Numbered from the stretch's first letter, positions 27,105-35,993 are shown. The stretch is 64,000 nucleotides of DNA from Marixanthotalea marina (GCA_018883545.1 JAHLEH010000002.1:124001-188000); one strand, 5' to 3'. Notes: generated by a model from the letters alone, not told the origin. Program-made: numbers and translations.

Positions 27105-27653
27105 ATGTTTTTAGAAATTTATACAAAGGAAAATAATTATACAACCGAATTAATATTTACCGGAATACTCCTACTTTTTTTATTAGTGGCTCGGTTTATT
27201 CTAACCAGACTAATCACCAAAATATCACGAAAAAATGGCATTAATTTAGCAAGGATCCATTTAATTAACAGATATGTAACGGTAACCTTAATAATAATAG
27301 CACTTATTATTATTCCTTTTATTTTTGGAACAGAGCCCCATGATTTAGTGGTATTGTTTTCTTCGGTATTCGCCGTTATAGGTATTGGCTTATTTGCCAT
27401 TTGGTCTATTTTAAGCAACATCACCTCTGGCATTATTATGTTTTTCACCTTTCCTTATAAAGTAGGTGATAAAATAGAAATTATGGATAAAGATTATCCC
27501 ATTGAAGCGATTATAGAAGATATAGGCGCTTTTCAATTGCATTTGCGCCTAGACAATGGCAATTTGGTCACCTACCCAAATAACCTAATGCTACAGAAAC
27601 CTGTAACACTGGTAAAAAAAGATGCTATTGACGAAGATTTGGATTTAACCTAA
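27105..27653 (+). CDS. Small MscS-type mechanosensitive channel
   Basis: 182 residues, shorter than E. coli MscS (286). Three hydrophobic helices are followed by a short beta domain (PYKVGDKIEIMDKDYPIEA). The pore-lining helix has the Gly/Ala-rich pattern of MscS TM3 (AVIGIGLFAIWSILSNITSG). The lower C-terminal alpha/beta cage seen in full-length MscS is missing, which is common in this group. It probably releases solutes on osmotic downshock. corA follows after 36 bp. Confidence 0.87.
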   Translation: MFLEIYTKENNYTTELIFTGILLLFLLVARFILTRLITKISRKNGINLARIHLINRYVTVTLIIIALIIIPFIFGTEPHDLVVLFSSVFAVIGIGLFAIWSILSNITSGIIMFFTFPYKVGDKIEIMDKDYPIEAIIEDIGAFQLHLRLDNGNLVTYPNNLMLQKPVTLVKKDAIDEDLDLT

Positions 27654-27689
27654 TTCTACCATAAATTCCATATATTTAATAAATCCTTT

Positions 27690-28757
27690 TTGATGGGAAA
27701 AACTAGAAAAAAAAGATACCATAAAAAGCTGGGTAAAGCTCCTGGAAGTATTATATATACTGGAGATAAATCTAAACAATTATTTGTTGAGATTTTCGAT
27801 TACAATACCGAAAAATGTATTGATAAAGAGTTAGGTTCTGTAGAGGAAGCTTTTAATTTCCAAGATGCCAATTCTGTTACTTGGATTAACATAAACGGCC
27901 TAAACCATGTAGGCGAAATAGAAAAACTAGGAACGTACTTTGACTTGCACCCACTTGTTTTAGAAGATATTGTAAGCATCTCCCAACGCCCAAAAATAGA
28001 AGACTTTGAAGACTATCTGTTTGTCGTTGTTAAAATGCTTTATTTGGATAACGATGAAAATGTTATATTCGAACAAGTAAGTTTCGTCTTGGGCGAAGGG
28101 TATGTCCTTTCGTTTCAAGAAGCAGAAGGCGATGTTTTTGATGCCGTCAGAGAACGCATAAGACAAGGCAAGGGCAGGGCTCGAAGCCTGCAATCAGACT
28201 ATTTACTCTATATTTTATTGGATTCCATTGTTGACCACTACTTTACGGTTATAGAAACGCTGGGTGATAAAATTGAGGACTTTGAAACAGCTATTTTTGA
28301 AGGCAATGTAGACGACTCAATCAACAAGGAAATTCAAAATCTAAAACGTGAAATTCTAAAAATACGCCGTGCCATAGTGCCACTTCGGGAAGTTATAAGT
28401 CGTATTGAAAAAGACGAAAGATCGCTCATCCTACCAAAAACCAAAACATTTTACCGCGATATTTACGATCATCTAGTACAAGTAACGGAAAATATTGAGC
28501 TATACCGTGAAATGATTTGGAGTTTAATGGATATGTACATTACCACCCTCAGCAATAAAATGAATGAGGTTATGAAGGTGTTAACTATCATGGCCTCTAT
28601 TTTCATACCGCTAACATTCATTGCCGGTATTTACGGTATGAACTTCGATTACATTCCAGAACTGCATTACAGATATTCTTACCCTATTCTTTTGGGGGTT
28701 ATGGTTTTCATTTTTATTGGTATGCTTTTATATTTCAAGCGTAAGAAATGGCTTTAA
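27690..28757 (+). CDS. corA: CorA magnesium/cobalt transporter
   Basis: 355 residues. A large N-terminal cytoplasmic alpha/beta domain and a long stalk helix precede two C-terminal membrane helices joined by the YGMNF motif, the Mg2+ selectivity sequence of the family (GMN near residue 318). The lysine-rich end (FKRKKWL) is the usual cytoplasmic basic tail. CorA is a homopentamer that carries Mg2+ and can pass Co2+ or Ni2+. It ends the 24290-28757 gene run. Confidence 0.95.
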   Translation: MMGKTRKKRYHKKLGKAPGSIIYTGDKSKQLFVEIFDYNTEKCIDKELGSVEEAFNFQDANSVTWININGLNHVGEIEKLGTYFDLHPLVLEDIVSISQRPKIEDFEDYLFVVVKMLYLDNDENVIFEQVSFVLGEGYVLSFQEAEGDVFDAVRERIRQGKGRARSLQSDYLLYILLDSIVDHYFTVIETLGDKIEDFETAIFEGNVDDSINKEIQNLKREILKIRRAIVPLREVISRIEKDERSLILPKTKTFYRDIYDHLVQVTENIELYREMIWSLMDMYITTLSNKMNEVMKVLTIMASIFIPLTFIAGIYGMNFDYIPELHYRYSYPILLGVMVFIFIGMLLYFKRKKWL

Positions 28758-28761
28758 ACTA

Positions 28762-28795
28762 GTGAAAAGTGAATGGTGAACAACGAATAGTGCTT
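28762..28795. repeat. Short degenerate GTGAA direct-repeat tract
   Basis: The sequence after corA reads as spaced copies of GTGAA (AGTGAAAAGTGAATGGTGAA and onward). It is non-coding and of a kind I have seen between flavobacterial genes. No function is evident. Confidence 0.3.
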
Positions 28796-28874
28796 TTTAT
28801 TGCTGCTCTACAACCAACAACCTTTCTAACGTTAAAGAAACATTAAAACCACCTCTTGCCCTTTTTTAGTTTTA

Positions 28875-28882
28875 TATATTTG
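28875..28882 (+). promoter_or_regulatory. Candidate -7 box of the PIG-L operon
   Basis: TATATTTG matches TAnnTTTG, 24 nt before the ATG. The nearest TTG (28856-28858) is 16 nt upstream, slightly closer than the usual 19-21. Confidence 0.5.
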
Positions 28883-28905
28883 GCTATCAACTAACAAGAT
28901 TCTTT

Positions 28906-31431
28906 ATGAGAAAGCACATACTCATTACTACACTTCTCGCATTTTATATCTTGGGAATTCAGGCCCAAGAACCCCAAAAACCATCAACAGCAGACATTTA
29001 TTTATCCATTCAAAAACTTAACTTTTTAGGGTCAGTTTTATATGTGGCTGCCCATCCCGATGATGAAAACACCAGACTTATATCATATATGTCTAACGGT
29101 GTAAAGGCCAGAACTGGGTATTTGGCAATGACCAGAGGCGATGGCGGACAAAACCTTATTGGTCCTGAAATAAGGGAGCTCTTGGGTGTTATACGAACTG
29201 AAGAACTTTTGGCTGCTCGGCGTATAGATGGTGGTGAACAATTTTTTACAAGAGCCAATGATTTTGGATTTTCAAAAGAACCTGTTGAAACTTTAGCCAT
29301 TTGGGATAAAGATGAAGTATTAAGCGATGTGGTTTTAGCCATACGACAATTTAAACCCGATGTTATTATTAACCGTTTTGACAATAGAACCCCTGGAACA
29401 ACGCATGGGCACCACACGAGTTCTGCAATGCTAAGTTTTGAAGCATTCGATTTGGCAAACAAAAGCACTGCATACCCAGAGCAACTGCAACAAACCGACC
29501 TCTGGCAACCTAAACGTCTTTTCTACAATACAAGTCCGTGGGCTTTCAGAAACCGGGAAGATTTTGAAAATATGGATAAATCCAACCTCGTAATTTTTAA
29601 TGTAGGTGAATACTATGCGTTAAAGGGCTTATCCAATAATGAAATTGCTTCTTTGGCCAGTAGCCAACATTTAAGCCAGGGGTTTGGAAGGTTAACCGAT
29701 AGAGGATCTCAAGAAGAATATGCCGAGTTTTTAAAAGGAGAACCACTAACAAACAATGAAACTGTTTTTGCAGGCATCGATACCTCTTGGAATCGCATAA
29801 AGGGAGGCAAAGCAATCGGAGACATTCTATATAATATTGAAAAGAATTTCAACTTTAAGAATCCATCGGTACATCTGCCCGATTTAATGAAAGCATTCCA
29901 ATTGGTTCAAAAATTGGAAGACCAACATTGGAAAAACATCAAAACTAAGGAATTAAAATCCATTATAGAAACTTGTGCCGGATTGTATTTAGAAGCTTCG
30001 GCTACCAGCAGTTCCACTACACCTAACAATAAAGTAAACATAAATATAGAAGCTATCAATCGAAGTAATGAAGTTATTGAACTTGTTAGTCTATCCCAAC
30101 ACGACGGTACAACTGTAAATAAAAATATAACCCTAAAACCTAATGTTCAGGAAAACTTTAAAACCGATTACAACATTACTGAAAATGCCCCATATACTTC
30201 TCCTTATTGGCTGAACGAAAAAGGAACCTTGGGTATGTATGCTGTTAAGAATGAACAATTAATCGGCCTTCCCGAAACCCCAAGACAGGTTGTAGTCGAT
30301 TTTAATTTAAAGATTGCCAACACCCCAATAACCATTACCAAAAATGTGGTGTATCGTTATGCCAAACCAGATAAAGGCGAACTTTACAGGCCTTTCGAGA
30401 TTGTCCCAGAGGCATCATCAAAAATAAAAGAGAAAGTCATCATTTTTGAAAAAGATGCGCCAAAAAATATTGAAGTTACCGTAAAAGCTGGAAAAGATAA
30501 CTTAAAAGGTTTTGTGGAAATTTCACATCCTAGTGGTTGGACTGTTGTTCCCGAAAAACAGGAAGTCAACATAGTTAATGCCAGTGAAGAACAAACTCTA
30601 AAATTTACTGTAACCCCTCCAAAAAATCAAAGTGAAGGTTATATTAGTCCTATAGTTCATGTTAATGGTAAGACTTTTCAAAAAGAACTTGTGGAAATTG
30701 ATTATGAACATATTCCCTTCCAAACCGTCTTGCTACCTAACGATAGCAAGGTTGTTCGATTGGATATTAAAAAGAAAGGTGAAAATATAGCCTACATAGC
30801 TGGTGCTGGCGACGTTGTTCCAGAAAGCTTACAGCAAATAGGATACAATGTTGCAACATTAGAGCCAGAAGCCATCACAGCCGAATCACTAGGCAAATTC
30901 GATGCAGTTGTTATTGGTATTAGAGCCTACAATACTGTTGATGCGCTTAAATTTAAACAACCGTTGCTTTTTGATTATGTTAAAAACGGTGGCAATATGA
31001 TTGTGCAGTACAACACCAATTCCAGACTTAAAGTTGACAACTTAGCACCATACAATTTGAAATTATCACGTGACCGGGTTACTGATGAAAATGCTCAAGT
31101 CACGTTTTTGAATCCGAACAATCCACTTTTAAACTACCCTAATAAGATTACCGAAAAAGATTTTGAAGGCTGGACTCAAGAGCGCGGACTTTATTTCCCA
31201 GACGAATGGGCAGATGAATTCACCCCTATTCTATCTATGCACGATAAAGGTGAAACCCCAAAGAATGGCAGCCTTTTGGTTGCTAAATATGGCAAAGGCT
31301 ATTATATTTATACAGGCTTAAGCTTTTTCAGGGAATTCCCTGAAGGTGTTTCGGGAGCATATCGCCTATTTGCCAATATGCTTTCTATTGGTAAAGAAAA
31401 TATAAAACAAAACGCCAGTTTAAAAAACTAA
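28906..31431 (+). CDS. Large secreted PIG-L family deacetylase
   Basis: 841 residues with a signal peptide (LLAFYILGIQAQ). The PIG-L/LmbE deacetylase domain (about 40-330) has the zinc motif AAHPDDENTRL and a downstream HGHHTSS. After it come beta-sandwich segments (about 360-620) and a C-terminal region with GIRAYNTVDALKF and GGNMIVQYNTN that resembles a glutamine-amidotransferase-like flavodoxin fold (about 640-830). PIG-L enzymes remove acetyl groups from N-acetylated sugars. It heads an operon with a sodium:solute symporter and a sugar-dehydrogenase-like gene. Confidence 0.88.
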   Translation: MRKHILITTLLAFYILGIQAQEPQKPSTADIYLSIQKLNFLGSVLYVAAHPDDENTRLISYMSNGVKARTGYLAMTRGDGGQNLIGPEIRELLGVIRTEELLAARRIDGGEQFFTRANDFGFSKEPVETLAIWDKDEVLSDVVLAIRQFKPDVIINRFDNRTPGTTHGHHTSSAMLSFEAFDLANKSTAYPEQLQQTDLWQPKRLFYNTSPWAFRNREDFENMDKSNLVIFNVGEYYALKGLSNNEIASLASSQHLSQGFGRLTDRGSQEEYAEFLKGEPLTNNETVFAGIDTSWNRIKGGKAIGDILYNIEKNFNFKNPSVHLPDLMKAFQLVQKLEDQHWKNIKTKELKSIIETCAGLYLEASATSSSTTPNNKVNINIEAINRSNEVIELVSLSQHDGTTVNKNITLKPNVQENFKTDYNITENAPYTSPYWLNEKGTLGMYAVKNEQLIGLPETPRQVVVDFNLKIANTPITITKNVVYRYAKPDKGELYRPFEIVPEASSKIKEKVIIFEKDAPKNIEVTVKAGKDNLKGFVEISHPSGWTVVPEKQEVNIVNASEEQTLKFTVTPPKNQSEGYISPIVHVNGKTFQKELVEIDYEHIPFQTVLLPNDSKVVRLDIKKKGENIAYIAGAGDVVPESLQQIGYNVATLEPEAITAESLGKFDAVVIGIRAYNTVDALKFKQPLLFDYVKNGGNMIVQYNTNSRLKVDNLAPYNLKLSRDRVTDENAQVTFLNPNNPLLNYPNKITEKDFEGWTQERGLYFPDEWADEFTPILSMHDKGETPKNGSLLVAKYGKGYYIYTGLSFFREFPEGVSGAYRLFANMLSIGKENIKQNASLKN

Positions 31432-31436
31432 TAATT

Positions 31437-31532
31437 TTGAAAGACCACCAATGGCATAAAATGTACACCCTTATTTTGATAGCTAACGCCATCTACATTA
31501 TTCTATTCTACATTATAACCAACAAATTTTAA
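31437..31532 (+). CDS. Tiny single-helix membrane ORF (31 codons)
   Basis: TTG at 31437 (or ATG at 31461) opens a frame encoding MKDHQWHK followed by a hydrophobic helix (YTLILIANAIYIILFYIIT) and NKF. It fills the 109-bp gap between the PIG-L and symporter genes, ends 8 bp before the symporter ATG, and leaves no room for a separate promoter. Helix-forming composition and fit support a real small gene, perhaps a symporter accessory peptide, but chance cannot be excluded. Confidence 0.45.
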   Translation: MKDHQWHKMYTLILIANAIYIILFYIITNKF

Positions 31533-31540
31533 AATAGTCT

Positions 31541-33262
31541 ATGAGAGCTCTTAATTGGATTGATTGGACTGTTTTAATTATTACGCTATTAGCCATTGTG
31601 GTATATGGAACGCTACATACTAGAGGGAGTAGAAATGTTCAGGATTATTTAAAAGGCGGTAAAACCTCCAAATGGTGGACTATCGGTTTATCAGTTATGG
31701 CCACACAGGCCAGCGCCATTACATTCTTATCTACACCCGGACAGGCCTTTAATGATGGTATGGGCTTTGTACAGTTTTATTTTGGGTTACCCATAGCCAT
31801 GATTGTTATTTGTATGGTTTTTATTCCGTTGTACGATAGGTTGAATGTCTATACAGCATACGAATTTCTTGAAAACAGATTCGATTTAAAAACAAGAACC
31901 TTAACAGCAATTTTATTTCTAGTACAGCGCGGACTGGCAGCTGGTATCACCATTTTTGCACCAGCGATCATCTTGTCTGTTGTTTTGGGTTGGAACCTTT
32001 TACTGCTTAACATCATCATTGGTGTTACCGTCATTATCTATACCGTTTCGGGAGGTACTAAGGCCGTAAACGTAACCCAAAAACATCAAATGATTGTAAT
32101 CTTTTTGGGAATGCTTGTGGCTTTCTTTATCATAATTAGTGAACTCCCTGCGGACATAACTTTTTCAAAAGCATTAGAGATTGCAGGAGCGAACGGAAAA
32201 ATGAATGTCTTGGATTTTTCATTTGATTTGGAAAATCGCTATACGTTTTGGAGTGGCATCATTGGGGGCACATTTTTAATGCTATCGTATTTTGGCACCG
32301 ACCAAAGTCAGGTACAGCGCTACCTAACCGGGAAATCGATTAAGGAAATGCAGTGGGGACTCATGTTCAACGGACTGCTAAAAGTGCCCATGCAATTTTT
32401 CATTCTTTTGGTGGGCATCATGGTTTTTGTTTTTTACCAATTCAATAAATCACCCCTCAACTTTAACCCCACCGCTACCGAAGTGGTATTAAATTCAGAA
32501 TTTGCTGAAGAATACCAAATATTACAGAAAAGAAACGATCAAGCCTTAAGTGCAAAAAAAGCGGCTTATTCAATGTATAATTTGTCTGGTGATGAAAGTA
32601 TTTTTTATGACATTAAACAAATAAATGAAGCGGAAACAGATTTAAGAAACGAAGCCAAGGTACTTATTGACAAAGCTGCTGAAAAGCAAAACATTAAAGT
32701 AGAAAGTAACGACAAAGACTATGTGTTTATTCATTTTATATTGAATAACCTTCCGCGCGGCCTCATAGGATTGCTCTTGGCAGTAATTTTAAGTGCCGCT
32801 ATGTCGAGCACTTCAAGTGAACTGAACGCATTAGGCTCTACAACCACTATTGATTTGTATAAGCGTAACACCACGGAAAAAACAGAGGAAGAAATGGTAA
32901 ACGCCTCCAAATGGTTCACATTTGGTTGGGGCATCATGGCCATTATAGTGGCCTGTATAGCCAATCTTGCCGAAAACCTCATTCAACTGGTAAACATCAT
33001 TGGCTCTATTTTTTACGGTAATGTATTGGGCATTTTCCTCTTGGCATTTTTCTTCAAATTTGTCAAAGGACAGGCTGTTTTTATAGCAGCTATTATTACG
33101 CAAATCATTGTTTTGGCCTTGTATTTTTTAGATTTATACGATCACATAAACCTGCCGTTTTTATGGCTAAATTTTGTGGGCTGCGCAATAGTTATTACTA
33201 TTGCATGTTTACTACAACTAACTACAAAAAATGACACAAAAACCACAACAGAAAAAGATTAA
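31541..33262 (+). CDS. Sodium:solute symporter (SSS family)
   Basis: 573 residues with about 13 membrane helices. The N-terminal TM1 region (WTVLIITLLAIVVYG, then WWTIGLSVMATQASAITFL) and the SSS signature around GGTKAVNVTQKHQM are present. A hydrophilic insert (about 310-380) lies between late helices, typical of the Bacteroidota SSS subgroup often found in sugar and amino-sugar loci. It is driven by Na+. The position between a PIG-L deacetylase and a Gfo/Idh oxidoreductase suggests a carbohydrate substrate. Confidence 0.92.
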   Translation: MRALNWIDWTVLIITLLAIVVYGTLHTRGSRNVQDYLKGGKTSKWWTIGLSVMATQASAITFLSTPGQAFNDGMGFVQFYFGLPIAMIVICMVFIPLYDRLNVYTAYEFLENRFDLKTRTLTAILFLVQRGLAAGITIFAPAIILSVVLGWNLLLLNIIIGVTVIIYTVSGGTKAVNVTQKHQMIVIFLGMLVAFFIIISELPADITFSKALEIAGANGKMNVLDFSFDLENRYTFWSGIIGGTFLMLSYFGTDQSQVQRYLTGKSIKEMQWGLMFNGLLKVPMQFFILLVGIMVFVFYQFNKSPLNFNPTATEVVLNSEFAEEYQILQKRNDQALSAKKAAYSMYNLSGDESIFYDIKQINEAETDLRNEAKVLIDKAAEKQNIKVESNDKDYVFIHFILNNLPRGLIGLLLAVILSAAMSSTSSELNALGSTTTIDLYKRNTTEKTEEEMVNASKWFTFGWGIMAIIVACIANLAENLIQLVNIIGSIFYGNVLGIFLLAFFFKFVKGQAVFIAAIITQIIVLALYFLDLYDHINLPFLWLNFVGCAIVITIACLLQLTTKNDTKTTTEKD

Positions 33263-34223
33263 ATGGGGCATTATCGGTCTTGGAGGCATTGCCCATAAAT
33301 TTGCAAACGATCTAATTACCATTGAGGATGCCGAATTATATGCCGTAGCTTCAAGATCACAGGAAAAAGCAGATGAATTTGCACAACAATATGGTGCCAC
33401 CAAAGCCTATGCTAGCTACGAAGATTTAGCCAACGACCCCAATATAGAGGCCGTTTATATTGCTACACCACACGCTTTGCACAAAGACAATGCGCTTATG
33501 TGCCTAGAAAAAGACATCGCTGTTTTAGGTGAAAAGCCATTTGCCATGAACGCCCAAGAAGTGGATGAAATGATAGCCAAAGCCAAGGAAAAAAATGTGT
33601 TATTGATGGAAGCACTTTGGACCTATTTCTTGCCACATTACCAATACGTTTTAAAAGAGCTAGAGAATAAAACGTATGGCAATATATTAAAAATAGAAAG
33701 TGATTTTGGTTTTACAATGCCTTATGATACCGATAAAAGACTCTTTAACAAATCTATGGGCGGAGGAAGCTTATTGGATATCGGCATTTACCCTATTTTC
33801 TCCAGCCTTTCCACTTTAGGAATGCCCAACAGCATTGAAGCTAAAGCCGATTTTTTTGAAAATGGCACCGATTCAAGCTGTGATATGATTTTTAGTTATG
33901 ACAATGATATAAAGAGCTATTTAAAAAGTACAATTAAGGAAGTAACGCCTACCGAAGCTATTTTTTATTGTGAAAATGGTACCATCAAAATAAATCGCGA
34001 ATTTCATATCCCAACAACAGTGACTATTATTGCTAATGGTGAACAAAGAACGATTGATTTTGGTTACAATCCCGACATTTTTGGTTATCGATACGAAGCC
34101 GTTCACTTTAATCAATTATTGAGAGCAGGCAAAACCGAAAGCGATATCATGACGTTCGACTTCAGTAAAAAACTCATTAAACTTCTAGATGACGTTAGGG
34201 AAATTATTAATTTGGAATATTAA
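33231..34223 (+). CDS. Gfo/Idh/MocA family NAD(P)-dependent oxidoreductase
   Basis: 330 residues. The N-terminal Rossmann domain begins WGIIGLGGIAHKFANDL (GxGxxA), and EKPFAMNAQEVDEM is the family's conserved EKP active-site region. The C-terminal alpha/beta domain contains GGGSLLDIGIYPI. Members oxidise or epimerise sugars and inositols. The start overlaps the symporter's last 32 bp in another frame, so the two are coupled. It closes the PIG-L/SSS operon. Confidence 0.92.
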   Translation: MTQKPQQKKIKWGIIGLGGIAHKFANDLITIEDAELYAVASRSQEKADEFAQQYGATKAYASYEDLANDPNIEAVYIATPHALHKDNALMCLEKDIAVLGEKPFAMNAQEVDEMIAKAKEKNVLLMEALWTYFLPHYQYVLKELENKTYGNILKIESDFGFTMPYDTDKRLFNKSMGGGSLLDIGIYPIFSSLSTLGMPNSIEAKADFFENGTDSSCDMIFSYDNDIKSYLKSTIKEVTPTEAIFYCENGTIKINREFHIPTTVTIIANGEQRTIDFGYNPDIFGYRYEAVHFNQLLRAGKTESDIMTFDFSKKLIKLLDDVREIINLEY

Positions 34224-34227
34224 AAAG

Positions 34228-34246
34228 TTATGTAATTTTTACATAA
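34228..34246. promoter_or_regulatory. Perfect dyad TTATGTAA-TTT-TTACATAA
   Basis: 8-bp perfect arms with a 3-nt spacer, 11 bp upstream of the -33 element of the next operon and 5 bp after the Gfo/Idh stop. It could be an operator for the HTH regulator encoded in that operon, or a weak A/T hairpin ending the upstream transcript. Confidence 0.5.
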
Positions 34247-34257
34247 TGTAAAATATT

Positions 34258-34289
34258 TTTGTCTTTTTGATTTGTTTGTTTTACTTTTG
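34258..34289 (+). promoter_or_regulatory. Promoter of the membrane protein/HTH operon
   Basis: TTTG (34258-34261) and TACTTTTG (34282-34289) are separated by 20 nt, a full match to the Bacteroidota -33/-7 consensus. Transcription would start near 34296, giving a leader of about 108 nt. Confidence 0.7.
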
Positions 34290-34316
34290 GATTATCAATC
34301 TTAAAACGAACAGTTA

Positions 34317-34366
34317 TGAAATGCTTAATAAACAAGTTTATTTTAAACTAAATTTTATTAGGCATT
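34317..34366 (+). promoter_or_regulatory. Structured leader with a nested hairpin and short uORF
   Basis: Outer arms AATGCTTAATAAA (34320-34332) and TTTATTAGGCATT (34354-34366) pair over 13 bp with one wobble, and enclose a second hairpin AGTTTA-TTT-TAAACT (34335-34349). An 11-codon ORF (MKCLINKFILN, ATG at 34317) runs through the structure and stops inside it. The layout is compatible with leader-peptide or structural control of the following gene. Confidence 0.4.
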
Positions 34367-34403
34367 ACATCTGTACTAAACATTAACTTTAAAAGACAAA
34401 CAG

Positions 34404-34877
34404 ATGAAAACAAATTATTTATTGCCAAACAAGTATAAAACTTTAGGTTGGTTCCTTCTTTTATTCGGTATTATTTCAGGAATTATGTTGTTACCTGGGA
34501 TGTATGAACAAGAGTCATTAAGATTTAAAGTTTTATCAGTTGTCTATGAACCATTTTGGGATTCAAAACCAATTGAGGTTTTTAAGATTATGAAAAATAA
34601 TATTAGTGATGAAATTGTTTCCTTCACTATTATAATTGGAGGTCTTATTGTTGGTTTTACCAAAGAAAAAGTGGAGGATGAATTTATATATAAATTACGC
34701 AAAGATTCTTTGGTTTGGGCTATTATCTTTAATTATGCCTTTTTGTTGTTTCTAATACCGTTTATTTATGGAACTCTTTTTTTAGAAATAATGAAATACA
34801 ACATGTTCACACCATTAATTTTCTTCATAATTCGCTTTAATTTCTTAAAGCATAAAGCCAGAAGCGATGAAGAATAA
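34404..34877 (+). CDS. Four-helix membrane protein of unknown function
   Basis: 157 residues with hydrophobic segments at about 14-33, 70-88, 102-127 and 132-148. No recognised domain. The first helix is preceded by a short basic N-terminus and the tail is charged (KHKARSDEE). The 3' end overlaps the HTH regulator gene by 11 bp, so the two proteins are made together. Membrane protein plus small Cro-type regulator pairs of this kind are common in Bacteroidota and Firmicutes, with mostly unknown roles. The gene is visibly A/T-richer than its neighbours. Confidence 0.75.
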   Translation: MKTNYLLPNKYKTLGWFLLLFGIISGIMLLPGMYEQESLRFKVLSVVYEPFWDSKPIEVFKIMKNNISDEIVSFTIIIGGLIVGFTKEKVEDEFIYKLRKDSLVWAIIFNYAFLLFLIPFIYGTLFLEIMKYNMFTPLIFFIIRFNFLKHKARSDEE

Positions 34878-35067
34878 TATCAAAGTACAACGTGCTATTC
34901 ACGACATGACCCAAGCTGATTTGGCAGAAAAAATTGGTGTAAGTCGGCAAACCATCAACGCTATGGAGAAAAACAAATATGTGCCTTCAACCGTATTGTC
35001 GCTTAAAATTGCCCAACTCTTTAAAGTGCCACTCGAAGAAATTTTCTCCTTGGATGAAAATGATTAA
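34867..35067 (+). CDS. Small Cro/C1-type (XRE) HTH transcriptional regulator
   Basis: 66 residues, almost entirely one helix-turn-helix domain: MTQADLAEKIGVSRQTINAM (helices 2-3) and LKIAQLFKVPLEEIFSL. It belongs to the YozG-like group of minimal regulators that have no effector domain. It overlaps the preceding membrane-protein gene by 11 bp. The dyad at 34228-34246 just upstream of the operon promoter is a plausible autoregulatory site. Confidence 0.9.
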   Translation: MKNNIKVQRAIHDMTQADLAEKIGVSRQTINAMEKNKYVPSTVLSLKIAQLFKVPLEEIFSLDEND

Positions 35068-35075
35068 AACTAAAA

Positions 35076-35105
35076 AAGCCTCGCAATTCTTGCGAGGCTT
35101 TTATC
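35076..35105 (+). terminator. Intrinsic terminator, probably bidirectional
   Basis: Perfect 11-bp stem AAGCCTCGCAA / TTGCGAGGCTT with loop TTC, T-run on the plus side and A-run (T on the minus strand) on the other. It separates the HTH operon from the convergent DUF2911 gene. Confidence 0.88.
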
Positions 35106-35141
35106 TAATTCTCTAAAAGCGAAGCGCTCTAATACTCTAAA

Positions 35142-35993
35142 CTACATCGCCCCCCACTCAGCTAACGAATCTTTGTTCAGTTTTACGTAATCTTGGTTTC
35201 CTGCGGCTTCAGCTGCCACTATACCTTTTTTGGCAATAGCTATAGCACCTGCTTTGTCACCTGCTTTAGCATAGATTAACGATTGCTGTCTTAATTGCCA
35301 AAATGGAACATTATCACCAGCCATAGAAACCGCTTTGTCTATCCATTCTTTGGCACGTTCAATATTTTTGTTTTCTTGTAAATAATAAACTGCAGCATTG
35401 TAGTAGTCGTTTGCTGTTGGAGTGCCATTCATAGCATGGTTAATACTAGCCAAAACCATATTATCTGTTGGCAAATCTATTGGTACACCAATATATGTTT
35501 TCTCCCACATAATTCCCAAAACAACCGAATCGTTAGTCAAATCATCAAAAGTTATGGTGAAAGTTTCAATGGACATAGGCAGTGGGTAAACTTCGATGTT
35601 AACCATTGCGGCTACTTTAGAATCATCCCATTCTGCAGGTTCGCCATTACCGTTAGCTTCTGTGTAAAAATAAACATCCCAACTATCTTTTCCTGGCTTG
35701 GTAAAAATAGCATACGAACCTGCTTCGAGGGTTTTTCCACCCACAGTGACTTCTGTACTAAACGTAATTTTTGTTCGGGAATTAGCGCCTGTTCTCCATA
35801 TTTCACCATAAGGTTCCAAATCTCCAAAAATAGTCCTGCCTCGCATACTAGGCCTAGAGTATTCCAATGTAATATCCGTTAACCCTGCCTTTTGTTCAAT
35901 TTTAGAAAATGGACTGGGTTGCGGGGTTGTAATCTGCGCACTAACAGCATGCGCAACTGTAATTGTTAAAATTAGTAATAATAGCTTCTTCAT
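35142..35993 (-). CDS. DUF2911 family exported protein
   Basis: 283 residues with a signal peptide (LLLILTITVAHAVSAQ). The DUF2911 beta domain (about 25-175) includes YSRPSMRGRTIFGDLEPYGE and WRTGANSRTKITFSTEVTVG. A C-terminal helical tail (about 185-280) looks like two or three TPR-type helices (YNAAVYYLQENKNIERAKEW, AGDKAGAIAIAKKGI). Role unknown; probably periplasmic. It is convergent with the HTH operon across a shared terminator. Confidence 0.85.
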   Translation of the reverse strand: MKKLLLLILTITVAHAVSAQITTPQPSPFSKIEQKAGLTDITLEYSRPSMRGRTIFGDLEPYGEIWRTGANSRTKITFSTEVTVGGKTLEAGSYAIFTKPGKDSWDVYFYTEANGNGEPAEWDDSKVAAMVNIEVYPLPMSIETFTITFDDLTNDSVVLGIMWEKTYIGVPIDLPTDNMVLASINHAMNGTPTANDYYNAAVYYLQENKNIERAKEWIDKAVSMAGDNVPFWQLRQQSLIYAKAGDKAGAIAIAKKGIVAAEAAGNQDYVKLNKDSLAEWGAM

